DNA from: CAZPCT01 sp964585325
GTDB taxonomy: Bacteria > Patescibacteriota > Minisyncoccia > JACQLN01 > CAZPCT01
Direction of reading: 5' to 3'
Length of the DNA stretch: 40,438 nucleotides
NCBI GenBank assembly: GCA_964585325.1
Contig: CAZPCT010000005.1
Span: 1 to 40,438 of the forward strand
A program made the position numbers and the translations under genes. Positions within the stretch are counted from its first letter, which is position 1; the number at the start of each line of letters is the position of its first letter. Positions 23,303 to 30,821 of the stretch are shown here, piece after piece. The notes under the pieces are model-generated. The model did not search any database. It worked only from the letters and a program-made list of their open reading frames with translations, and was not told where the DNA came from.

Positions 23303-23530
23303 TTGAGCGCCGCGCTTGCGGCAGACACATATATGACACACCTTACGTACAACAATACCCTTTTGAACCAAGAGGAGGGATGGGATGAAGAAGAGGTGGA
23401 CACAACAGAAACGGATGATGAGGATGAGGACGTGGAGATAGATGGGGATGATGAGGACGAGGACAAAGAGGGTGAGGACGAAGACGACGAAGAGTGGGAC
23501 GACGCTGGTGACGATGAGGACGACCTCTAA
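23303..23530 (+). CDS. Small highly acidic protein
   Basis: Function unknown. The product has 75 residues from TTG 23303, or 65 from ATG 23333. After about 25 ordinary residues (THLTYNNTLLNQEEGW) nearly all positions are Asp or Glu, giving a very low pI. It has its own strong promoter and a perfect-hairpin terminator, so it is monocistronic and probably well expressed. Acidic tails such as that of the RNA polymerase delta subunit (RpoE) look similar, but the delta N-terminal domain is missing. A DNA-mimic, chaperone-like or polymerase-associated role is only possible. Confidence 0.65.
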   Translation: MSAALAADTYMTHLTYNNTLLNQEEGWDEEEVDTTETDDEDEDVEIDGDDEDEDKEGEDEDDEEWDDAGDDEDDL

Positions 23531-23545
23531 ACTACTGACACATTA

Positions 23546-23576
23546 AAAGAACAGCGCCGTTACGGCGCTGTTCTTT
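23546..23576. terminator. Bidirectional terminator between acidic-protein gene and tyrS
   Basis: A perfect 14-bp stem (23546-23559 with 23563-23576) with a TTA loop, bounded by A and T runs. It serves the rightward acidic-protein gene. The tyrS stop codon (23575-23577) overlaps the stem end, so it can also affect the leftward transcript. Confidence 0.88.
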
Positions 23577-24795
23577 ATTTCTTTGTCTGTATACGGATAA
23601 AGCGATGCTTCCCCACACGAATGACGACGCCGTTTTTCAGGTTTATTTCCTGGTGAGGGTCGGTGATGGTGTTGCCATCAACCTCAACCGCGCCATCTTC
23701 TATAAGACGGCGCGCCTCAGAGTTAGAGGAGACAAGGTTGGTATCTGAAAGGATTATATAGAGCCGCTCTTGAGGATATGCCGCGGTTACTTCGGAAACG
23801 TCTGAGGGAACCCCACCTTTTGCGAATACGCGCCCAAACTCCTCCCAAGATTTTTGTGCTTCTTCTTCAGAGTGGTACATCTGCACAATTTCTTTTCCTA
23901 GACGTTCCTTAACCTCTTTTGGTTTGCTTTTTTGTTTTTTCTTCAAGGTTTCAATTTCTTGAGCAGGGAGGGTGGTGCAGTCAACAAAACACTGAATAAC
24001 GCTCTCGTCGGGGAGGGCCATAACTTTCCCAAACATAGTTTGTGGGTCTTCATTAAGTCCTACGCCCGTGCCCTCGCTCTTACTCATTAGCTTCTCTCCG
24101 GTCTTAGGGTTTTCAAGGAGTGTGGTGGTGAGAACATTTTTTTCTTTGCCCAAATATCTCTTTACAAGCGTTCTGCCCGCAAGCATGTTGAACGTCTGGT
24201 CCGTGCCGCCCACCTCAACATCTGCTTCAAGTGCAACAGAGTCGTATCCCTGCATAAGTGGGTAGAAGAACTCGTGCACATAGAGAGGTTTCTTTTCTGT
24301 AAGGCGCCGCTCAAAAACATCCCGTTCTAACATTTGTTGGACAGTGAAATGTGAGGCGAGGTCAGCAAGCTCTTCAAGAGTAAGTTTGCTCAACCACTCA
24401 GCATTAAAGCGAAACTCTATGGGGTTTTCTGTGTTGCCAAAATCAAGTATCTTGCCTATTTGCTCTTTGTACGTTTCCACATTCTTTATAACCTCGTCAC
24501 GCGAGAGTCGGACCCGGGTTGCTGTCTTATCACTCGGATCTCCTATCATGGCGGTGAAGTCGCCAATAAGAACAATAACTTTGTGGCCAAGCTCATGAAA
24601 GCGGCGCAGAACAATGTAGTTGGTTGAGTGGCCCAGGTGCACATATGTGCTGGTGGGATCAATGCCCATATATACCCGCAACTGTTCACCACGCAGCAGT
24701 TTTTTTCTCAAGTCATCACGCGTTGGGTAGACGGAATCCACAGAACGCGAGAGGAGCTCGTCTATTTTTTGTGTGTCCGTGTCAATGTGTGGCAT
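23575..24795 (-). CDS. tyrS: Tyrosyl-tRNA synthetase
   Basis: Class I aminoacyl-tRNA synthetase charging tRNA-Tyr. The ATG at 24795 gives 406 residues and starts MPHIDTDTQKIDELLSR; an upstream in-frame ATG at 24894 would add unrelated residues and lies beyond the promoter. Motifs: the HIGH-like VHLGHSTN, the YxxLQGYD-type FFYPLMQGYDSVALEADVEVGGTDQ tyrosine/tRNA site, and KMSKS as LMSKSEG. A C-terminal S4 RNA-binding domain (SEARRLIEDGAVEVDG) is at about 345-400. Confidence 0.96.
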   Translation of the reverse strand: MPHIDTDTQKIDELLSRSVDSVYPTRDDLRKKLLRGEQLRVYMGIDPTSTYVHLGHSTNYIVLRRFHELGHKVIVLIGDFTAMIGDPSDKTATRVRLSRDEVIKNVETYKEQIGKILDFGNTENPIEFRFNAEWLSKLTLEELADLASHFTVQQMLERDVFERRLTEKKPLYVHEFFYPLMQGYDSVALEADVEVGGTDQTFNMLAGRTLVKRYLGKEKNVLTTTLLENPKTGEKLMSKSEGTGVGLNEDPQTMFGKVMALPDESVIQCFVDCTTLPAQEIETLKKKQKSKPKEVKERLGKEIVQMYHSEEEAQKSWEEFGRVFAKGGVPSDVSEVTAAYPQERLYIILSDTNLVSSNSEARRLIEDGAVEVDGNTITDPHQEINLKNGVVIRVGKHRFIRIQTKK

Positions 24796-24802
24796 ATAGT
24801 TT

Positions 24803-24811
24803 ACAATACCA
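24803..24811 (-). promoter_or_regulatory. Extended -10 promoter of tyrS
   Basis: Leftward TGGTATTGT ends 7 nt before the tyrS ATG, which is the normal -10 to start-site distance, so the transcript should begin at or very near the AUG. Confidence 0.6.
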
Positions 24812-24872
24812 GATAGTGGTCCGTTTGACACCTTTTGTTTTACGTAAAAATGCGCTAGAGTAAGGACGCAAA

Positions 24873-27332
24873 ATGAGCGAACAGAAACATCCACAGAAAT
24901 TGCGCATCCTACGGCTTTTGGCCGTAGGTATTATTGTACTAGTGGCCCTGGGTTTGGCTACGTTCTTGGTGTTTGCTGTTACTCTGCCGGAGCCTGCGGA
25001 CATTGAAGCACGGTTTGTGCTTGAGTCAACAAAAATCTATGACCGCACGGGCGAGGTGGTGCTCTACGACATTTACGAGGAAGAGCGACGCACAGTCATT
25101 GCGTTTGAAGAAATACCTACACACGTCAAACAGGCGACCATCGCCATTGAAGACCAAAACTTTTACGAACATGTTGGTATTGACCTCAAGGCCATTGTCC
25201 GTGCGTTTTTGAGCAACCTGCGCTCTGAACGGACACAGGGAGGCTCCACTATCACACAGCAATTCATAAAGAACTCTATCCTCTCTCCCGAACGCACCCT
25301 TATCAGGAAGGTTAAGGAGGCCATTCTGGCGCTTGAGCTTGAGCGTAGGTATGAAAAAGACGAAATCCTTGGGTTTTATCTCAACCAGATCGCGTACGGG
25401 TCCAACGCATATGGCGTGGAGTCTGCATCCCAGACCTTTTTTGAGAAGCCAGCGCGAGAACTTACATTACCTGAGGCGGCGCTCTTGGCCGCTCTTCCTA
25501 AGGCACCCACATACTACTCGCCGTACGGTTCCCACGTAGACGAGCTTGTGGGACGCAAGAACTTAGTGCTTGACCGCATGTCAGAGCTAGGTTTCATCAC
25601 CCCCGAACAGGCAGTGGAAGCTAAGGAAGTGGAGCTGGAGTTTTCTCAGGCGCGCACAGGCATCAAAGCCCCACACTTTGTTTTTTATATTCAGGAGCTC
25701 CTTGAAGAGAAGTATGGTCCCGACTTTCTTGCGCAACAGGGCCTTAAGATTATCACAACCGTAGATTGGGACCTTCAAGAAAAAGCTGAGACGATTGTAC
25801 GAGAGCAAGCGGCGATAAACCAACCAAGAGGAGCGTTTAACGCTGCCCTTGTCGCGGTTGACCCCAAGACGGGCCAGATCCTCTCCATGGTGGGCTCCAG
25901 AGACTTTTTTGAGGAGTCGCTCCCGGCTGGCTGCACGCCAGGCGTTAACTGCAGGTTTGAGCCACACGTGAACGTAGCTGTGCGAGAGAGGCAGCCGGGG
26001 TCCGCATTCAAGCCGTTCGTGTACGCGACAGCCTTTGAGAAAGGATACACGGACAACACCATTCTATTTGACCTGTTTACCGAATTTAATGCTTCGTGCA
26101 GTCCTGGGGGAACGCCGAGCCGGTCTGGTGTACAGTGTTATCATCCACGGAACTTTGACGGGACGTTCAGGGGGCCCATCAACATACGGACCGCGCTCGC
26201 GAATTCTATAAACGTACCTGCGGTCAAAGCACTTTATTTGGCCGGTATAGATAACGTTATTCGCACAGCACAGGATGTTGGCATCTCAACCTTTCGCGAC
26301 AGAGACCGCTATGGTTTGTCACTTGTTTTGGGGGGCGCAGAGGTGCAGCTTGTGGAGCTTACGGGTGCGTACGGCGTTCTTGCCAATGACGGCACAAGAA
26401 ATCCCGTGGTGGGGATATTACGTATTGAGGACAAGGAGGGTAATGTTCTGGAAGAATTCAAAGAGCAACCCGTGCGCGTGATGGACTCCCAGGTGACACG
26501 CATGGTCACAGACATCCTTAGCGACAATCAAGCCCGCTCTCTTGTTTTTGGAATAAATAACAGACTGAACTTTGCCAATAGACAAGTGGCGGCGAAAACA
26601 GGAACAACAAACGACTTTAGGGACGGGTGGACGTTTGGCTATACACCCAATATTGCCGTGGGTGTGTGGGCAGGAAACAACGACAATAGGCCGGTGACGG
26701 GTGCAGAGCCGGGCATCTCTCTTGCCGGCCCCATCTGGAGATCTTTTTTGGAAGAGGCTTTTGAACAAGAGGACAAAGACGGGAATAAGAAATTTCCCGC
26801 AGAGGGGTTTTCCTCACCAGATCCTCGGCCGCGTAATAAAGCGATACTGAACGGGGAGTACGTGGTGGATGGAGAGGTGCACACTATTTTACACTATGTA
26901 GCCAAAGACGATCCTCTTGGGCCCGTACCCTCAAACAAAGACCCTCTTTACACAAACTGGGAGGCGCCCGTAAGAGGATGGTTTGGTGGGGCGGTGGAAG
27001 GCGAGGGGCAGGGTGGACCAGTGGTCATTACCTCACCGTCGTCAGGCGCTATTTTAGGCGGGGGTCCGTTCGTTGTGCGTGCACAAAATAACGCTCCTAA
27101 CGAAGTGGAGCGCGTTGAGTTTTATCTTAATAGCAACCTCATTCAAACCTTTTCGGGAGGAAGTGAGGTATATGAGCTTCAATTTCCACCTCTTCCGGAG
27201 CCCGGATCCTATCAAATAACCGCCCGGTCTTATTTTACGGACACGGAGCGGGGGGCTACCGACTCTTCGGTTACCGTGCAGGTGGTTGGCGCAGAAGGGA
27301 TCCTCCCCCAGACCCTAGGTGTTCGTAGGTGA
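24873..27332 (+). CDS. Class A penicillin-binding protein (GT51 transglycosylase and transpeptidase)
   Basis: Bifunctional peptidoglycan synthase acting outside the membrane. The 819-residue protein has a membrane anchor (about residues 14-35), a GT51 glycosyltransferase domain at about 75-245 (EDQNFYEHVGID with the catalytic Glu, GGSTITQQFIKN, and KEILELYLNQI-like DEILGFYLNQIAYGS), and a transpeptidase domain with SxxK (GSAFKPFVYA), SxN (ANSINVPAVK) and KTG (AAKTGTTNDFRDGW). Residues about 710-805 form an Ig/Big-type beta domain (VEFYLNSNLIQTFSGG). TAAGGA upstream of the ATG is a reasonable Shine-Dalgarno, rare in this window. The 3' end overlaps the convergent ruvB gene by 62 nt. Confidence 0.95.
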   Translation: MSEQKHPQKLRILRLLAVGIIVLVALGLATFLVFAVTLPEPADIEARFVLESTKIYDRTGEVVLYDIYEEERRTVIAFEEIPTHVKQATIAIEDQNFYEHVGIDLKAIVRAFLSNLRSERTQGGSTITQQFIKNSILSPERTLIRKVKEAILALELERRYEKDEILGFYLNQIAYGSNAYGVESASQTFFEKPARELTLPEAALLAALPKAPTYYSPYGSHVDELVGRKNLVLDRMSELGFITPEQAVEAKEVELEFSQARTGIKAPHFVFYIQELLEEKYGPDFLAQQGLKIITTVDWDLQEKAETIVREQAAINQPRGAFNAALVAVDPKTGQILSMVGSRDFFEESLPAGCTPGVNCRFEPHVNVAVRERQPGSAFKPFVYATAFEKGYTDNTILFDLFTEFNASCSPGGTPSRSGVQCYHPRNFDGTFRGPINIRTALANSINVPAVKALYLAGIDNVIRTAQDVGISTFRDRDRYGLSLVLGGAEVQLVELTGAYGVLANDGTRNPVVGILRIEDKEGNVLEEFKEQPVRVMDSQVTRMVTDILSDNQARSLVFGINNRLNFANRQVAAKTGTTNDFRDGWTFGYTPNIAVGVWAGNNDNRPVTGAEPGISLAGPIWRSFLEEAFEQEDKDGNKKFPAEGFSSPDPRPRNKAILNGEYVVDGEVHTILHYVAKDDPLGPVPSNKDPLYTNWEAPVRGWFGGAVEGEGQGGPVVITSPSSGAILGGGPFVVRAQNNAPNEVERVEFYLNSNLIQTFSGGSEVYELQFPPLPEPGSYQITARSYFTDTERGATDSSVTVQVVGAEGILPQTLGVRR

Positions 27333-28299
27333 GTGGAGTAGCGGCCCGTCCTTTTGGTGTGCGGGTGATAAACCCTGCTTGCAGCAGATATGGTTCGTAC
27401 ACATCGGCAATAGTGTCTTGCTCCTCCCCTATTGAGGCGGCCAGGGCGTGAAGTCCCACAGGCCCCCCATTAAAAGTGGTGACAATGGCTGTTAATATTT
27501 TGCGGTCCATCTGTTCAAGGCCATGTGCGTCAACCTCCAACATCTCAAGCGCTGCGCGCGCCGAGTCAAGGGTAATGCGCCCATCTCCCTTTACCTGGCT
27601 ATAATCCCGCACCCGCTTTAATAGGCGGTTTGCCACACGGGGGGTGCGGCGCGCTCGTTCAGCAATAGCGGCCAGGGCGCTTGCGTCTGCCTCTACGTTG
27701 AGGATGCGTGCGGAACGAACAAGTATGGTGCCAACTTCCCCTGTGCTATAAAAATCAAGATGATAATTTGCCCCAAACCGTGATCTGAAAGGGGCAGAGA
27801 GGAGCCCCGATCGGGTGGTGGCCCCCACGAGCGTAAAGTGTGGGAGCTGTAGTTGTACAGTGCGTGCGGACGGACCTTTTCCCACCACAATATCAAACGT
27901 AAAGTCTTCCATGGCGGGATACAAAACTTCCTCCACCGCGCGGTTGAGACGATGTATTTCATCAATAAAAAGAACACTTCGCTCTTCAAGATTCGTCAAT
28001 ATTGCTGCAAGGTCTCCCACACGCTCTATTGCTGGGCCCGAGGTGACGCGGATAGGAGCGCTCGTTTCTTGAGCAATAATGTGTGCCAGTGTCGTTTTTC
28101 CCAGCCCCGCGGGTCCTGAGAGAAGGACATGATCAAGCGCCTCGCCCCGCTTTTGGGCGGCCTGTAGGAAAATGCGCAATAGGTCCTTTATGCGGTCTTG
28201 TCCCACATATTCTTTCAGGGTGTGGGGCCGTAATGTCGCATCAAGGCGCTCATCTTCACTGGTGTGCTGAGGTGTTGTCTCTGTGCCTTTCTTGATCAT
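27271..28299 (-). CDS. ruvB: Holliday junction DNA helicase RuvB
   Basis: AAA+ motor that drives branch migration with RuvA. The ATG at 28299 gives 342 residues; an in-frame ATG at 28350 adds residues unlike RuvB. Motifs: LRPHTLKEYVGQ, Walker A SGPAGLGKTTLAHIIA, Walker B VLFIDEIHRLNR, sensor 1 and Arg finger ATTRSGLLSAPFRSRFG, and C-terminal winged helix ending TPKGRAATPLTYEHLG. A short extra tail, GGGSLLRQPPAR, is encoded in the 62-nt overlap with the convergent PBP gene. Confidence 0.96.
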   Translation of the reverse strand: MIKKGTETTPQHTSEDERLDATLRPHTLKEYVGQDRIKDLLRIFLQAAQKRGEALDHVLLSGPAGLGKTTLAHIIAQETSAPIRVTSGPAIERVGDLAAILTNLEERSVLFIDEIHRLNRAVEEVLYPAMEDFTFDIVVGKGPSARTVQLQLPHFTLVGATTRSGLLSAPFRSRFGANYHLDFYSTGEVGTILVRSARILNVEADASALAAIAERARRTPRVANRLLKRVRDYSQVKGDGRITLDSARAALEMLEVDAHGLEQMDRKILTAIVTTFNGGPVGLHALAASIGEEQDTIADVYEPYLLQAGFITRTPKGRAATPLTYEHLGSGGGSLLRQPPAR

Positions 28300-28306
28300 T
28301 GTTTCT

Positions 28307-28315
28307 ATTCTAGCA
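28307..28315 (-). promoter_or_regulatory. Extended -10 promoter of ruvB
   Basis: Leftward TGCTAGAAT ends 7 nt before the ruvB ATG, predicting a leaderless mRNA. It lies back-to-back with the rightward ncRNA promoter at 28332-28360. Confidence 0.55.
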
Positions 28316-28331
28316 CATTTAGGTGTAGGGG

Positions 28332-28360
28332 TTGACAGCTTAGTAGGCATCAGTTACAAT
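28332..28360 (+). promoter_or_regulatory. Strong sigma70-type promoter of the structured RNA
   Basis: Perfect TTGACA (28332-28337), 17-nt spacer, TACAAT (28355-28360). It is the best promoter in the window, and no rightward ORF follows; the expected start is near 28367. Confidence 0.82.
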
Positions 28361-28366
28361 GGGACT

Positions 28367-28607
28367 ATTGGAGGAGATTCTATATCTCTCCATTTTTGTA
28401 CTCTTTGCTTGTGGGTCTGTGCTAAATGAGGATTGTCCTCAGAACTAGGACGGAATGGATGATGCGTCTAACGCATTGTCTGCACCGCTCCTCGGGACCT
28501 TTCTCACTCCGTGATTCCCAATGTTTCGGTGGCTGTTCCCAAGAGCAGCTTTAGCACAGGCCCATCGGCAAAGACACAGAAAAAGACGCCTTAAGGCGTC
28601 TTTTTCT
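28367..28607 (+). ncRNA. Structured non-coding RNA, about 240 nt, family unknown
   Basis: A consensus promoter and a strong terminator bracket this stretch, which has no plausible ORF. By hand folding it has a 5' hairpin (about 28370-28391), then a 14-bp closing helix (28413-28426 with 28550-28563, one G-U pair). Inside are four hairpins: 28427-28441 (6-bp stem, UUG loop) stacked directly on the closing helix; 28462-28476 (AUGCGU/ACGCAU); a nested hairpin 28483-28531 (CACCG/CGGUG, GGGA/UCCC, UCAC/GUGA); and 28532-28549 (7-bp stem, CCAA loop), contiguous with the 3' strand of the closing helix. I could not match it to tmRNA, RNase P RNA or SRP RNA conserved sequences. A divergent 6S RNA is possible by length. 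Confidence 0.8.
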
Positions 28608-28609
28608 GT
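28576..28609. terminator. Bidirectional terminator of the ncRNA and gspE-like gene
   Basis: A perfect 15-bp inverted repeat (28576-28590 and 28595-28609, TTAA loop) whose core AGACGCC/GGCGTCT is flanked by five A and five T. It ends the rightward RNA and, read leftward, the PilB/GspE gene that stops at 28630. Confidence 0.9.
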
Positions 28610-28629
28610 TGGACGCACCTCCGTGTACG

Positions 28630-30291
28630 CTAGGTTCCTGGTGTGGTCACACGGTGCACCTCGTCTAGGGTAGTGGAGCCTTGCACCACTTTACGGAGCC
28701 CGTTGATATACATACTTTGGAATCCGCGCTCATCTGCGTATGTCTGAACCTCGTGGTGGGTGGGCGAACGAGAAAGAAGTTCTTCAAACGCCGCATCTGC
28801 TACAAGAAGCTCAAACACTCCTGCCCGGCCCTGGTATCCGGTCTCTGAGCAGACTATGCACCCTTTTGCGGCAAAGATCGGCGGGCGTTTTTCAAGCGAA
28901 GGGAGGAGCTGCGGATGTTTTTGAAACGCGCCCTCTATTTCGGTAAACACTTTTTGATACTCACCTTCTTCTAGTGGTTTTTTACATGCGTCGCATAGAC
29001 GACGCACAAGTCGCTGGGCGATTACTGCCCGCAACGCCGAGGCGAGGATGGGTGGTTTTGCGTTAAGATCTAAAAACCGGGGTACGGCGCCGGCCGCATC
29101 ATTGGTGTGGAGCGTAGAGAGCACGAGGTGGCCCGTCAGCGCGGCATGCAGGGCTGTCTCTGCCGTCTCACCATCCCGTATCTCCCCAACTAAAATAATG
29201 TCTGGGTCGTGACGAAGAGTGGCCCTAATACCCTCGGCAAAGCCGTATCCCTTTTTGTCCTCAATTTGCGTTTGGGATATACCATCAAGATGATACTCTA
29301 TAGGGTTTTCCAGCGTCACTATCTTCACTTCAGGCTTTTTTAAATACGCAAGAAAGGCGTAGAGCGTGGTGGTCTTACCCGATCCGGTGGGTCCCGTGGT
29401 CAGAACAATACCATTAGGAAGCTCTAGTTGAGGGCGCAAGGCGTCCCACAAATCTTGTTCTAATCCCAGCTCACTTACACTAAGAGCAACAGCGTCTGGA
29501 TTCAGAAGACGCAGTACCAGATACTCACCCTCAGGGCTGGGAAGAATGGAGACGCGAACTTCTGCCTCTCGTGTGTTGCGGGCTACCGTGAAGCGGCCAT
29601 CATGGGCGGTTGAGGTTATGTTGAGAGGGATGTGCGCAACAACTTTGATGCGGGAGAGAAGGCGCCGGTAGACATCGGGAGTGATGGTGGCCACATCCTG
29701 GAGTATGCCGTCCAGACGCAGACGCAGACGCGCGCCGCTGTCTGTTGGCTCAATATGAAGGTCTGAAGCCCCCAGCTCAAGCCCAGAAGCAAGCAGCAGT
29801 TCAAAGAGGGCGCTGGTGCTTTCCTCGGCTGCCTTTGGGGCGGCCTCTTTTAAGGAAACGAGTGTTGATGTGGAAGGGGTTGTGGTGCCTATGTGTACCG
29901 TATCGCCAATGTCGTCTCGCGTGCGGGGAATCTGTTTGTACTCTTCTAGGGCGCGGGAAAAGGATGGGGGAGAGATGAGCACAGGTGTGGCAACGAACCC
30001 CTGTTCGCTTAAACGACGCATAACCTGGAGAGTCTCTGTGTTGTCTGGGTCTACCACCCCCACTCGTAGGTTGTTTTGTTGTTTTTCAAGTGCAACAATG
30101 CGCCCCCGCTCCGCGTCGTCTTGCGGGATGAGCGCAATGACGTCACGCTTGAGCTGCCGAGGGTCGCCACTAATGTTGGTGTACGGCATGCCTCTTTGCT
30201 TCGCTTCTCGCTCAAGAGAAGACTCCGCCCCAGAACGGTGAAGCTCCCTTAGTTTTTGTTCGCGCTCCTGCGCCAACGAACGTTCGTCCAT
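28630..30291 (-). CDS. PilB/GspE-type assembly ATPase
   Basis: Hexameric ATPase that drives type IV pilus or type II secretion-type assembly at the inner membrane. The 553-residue protein has an N-terminal MshEN/T2SSE_N domain (about 35-125), the ATPase core with Walker A GPTGSGKTTTLYAFL (about 300-314), Asp box and Walker B RHDPDIILVGEIRDGETAETALHAAL region, the His box TGHLVLSTLHTNDA, and the zinc-binding tetracysteine CDAC...CIVC of PilB/GspE near residues 430-480. No pilin, PilC, PilM or PilT gene is in the window, so the rest of the machine must lie elsewhere. Divergent from tsaE. Confidence 0.94.
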   Translation of the reverse strand: MDERSLAQEREQKLRELHRSGAESSLEREAKQRGMPYTNISGDPRQLKRDVIALIPQDDAERGRIVALEKQQNNLRVGVVDPDNTETLQVMRRLSEQGFVATPVLISPPSFSRALEEYKQIPRTRDDIGDTVHIGTTTPSTSTLVSLKEAAPKAAEESTSALFELLLASGLELGASDLHIEPTDSGARLRLRLDGILQDVATITPDVYRRLLSRIKVVAHIPLNITSTAHDGRFTVARNTREAEVRVSILPSPEGEYLVLRLLNPDAVALSVSELGLEQDLWDALRPQLELPNGIVLTTGPTGSGKTTTLYAFLAYLKKPEVKIVTLENPIEYHLDGISQTQIEDKKGYGFAEGIRATLRHDPDIILVGEIRDGETAETALHAALTGHLVLSTLHTNDAAGAVPRFLDLNAKPPILASALRAVIAQRLVRRLCDACKKPLEEGEYQKVFTEIEGAFQKHPQLLPSLEKRPPIFAAKGCIVCSETGYQGRAGVFELLVADAAFEELLSRSPTHHEVQTYADERGFQSMYINGLRKVVQGSTTLDEVHRVTTPGT

Positions 30292-30297
30292 GGTTTC

Positions 30298-30303
30298 ATT
30301 GTA
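30298..30303 (-). promoter_or_regulatory. -10 element of the pilB/gspE-like gene
   Basis: Leftward TACAAT ends 6 nt before the ATG at 30291, so the transcript should start at the start codon. No strong -35 was found. Confidence 0.5.
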
Positions 30304-30349
30304 GCGTGAGAGAGGTAAAAATACGAACCTTTCCTTCGGGGGGTGCGTC

Positions 30350-30358
30350 TGTTAGGAT
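30350..30358 (+). promoter_or_regulatory. Extended -10 promoter of tsaE
   Basis: TGTTAGGAT ends 7 nt before the tsaE ATG (30366), predicting a leaderless transcript for tsaE-polA-holA. Confidence 0.5.
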
Positions 30359-30365
30359 ACAGCAC

Positions 30366-30821
30366 ATGACTCACACTGTGCGGGGCCCGCACGATCTTGA
30401 TGAGGTTGTGCGGCTGGAAATGAAGAAGCGTCTTGAACGTGCCGCAGGCCAGCCGCTGGTGTGTGCCTTGATTGGTGAGTTGGGTGCTGGAAAATCAACT
30501 TTTACGCGGCGGTTTGCTACTTTTTTAGGCATAGGCGAGGCTGTTATAAGCCCCACTTTTCTATTGATAAAATCCTACCCAATCCCCGTGCCCGTGTGCG
30601 GCAAGAGCGCTCTTGTGCACGTTGATGCATATCGCGTGGCGTCTTCGGAAGAGTTTGCGGCACTCCAGTTGCCTCAACTAATGAGCGCTCCGGACACCAT
30701 CACCGTGGTTGAGTGGGCAGACCGCATACGAGACATCATTCCTCAAGGCGCCCTTTGGATGTCATTTGGTATTGTTGACGAGCATACCCGAACTATTGAG
30801 ATCAATGACAACAACTCCTAA
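30366..30821 (+). CDS. tsaE: tRNA threonylcarbamoyladenosine biosynthesis ATPase TsaE
   Basis: P-loop ATPase that works with TsaB/TsaD in making t6A at position 37 of ANN-decoding tRNAs. The 151-residue protein has the family core: Walker A GELGAGKSTFTRRFATFLG (about 38-56), SPTFLLIKSY, HVDAYRV (Walker-B-like) and VVEWADRI. The ATG at 30366, not 30306, starts the family-length protein and lies after the promoter. It overlaps polA by 17 nt in another frame, so the two are co-transcribed. Confidence 0.94.
   Translation: MTHTVRGPHDLDEVVRLEMKKRLERAAGQPLVCALIGELGAGKSTFTRRFATFLGIGEAVISPTFLLIKSYPIPVPVCGKSALVHVDAYRVASSEEFAALQLPQLMSAPDTITVVEWADRIRDIIPQGALWMSFGIVDEHTRTIEINDNNS

Noticed and set aside
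28413..28600. RNase P RNA or tmRNA identity for the structured RNA
   Set aside because: GAGGAUUGUCC and ACAGAAA vaguely recall RNase P conserved regions, but the first is part of a self-complementary hairpin and the other conserved segments are missing; no tRNA-like end or tag-reading frame of tmRNA is present.
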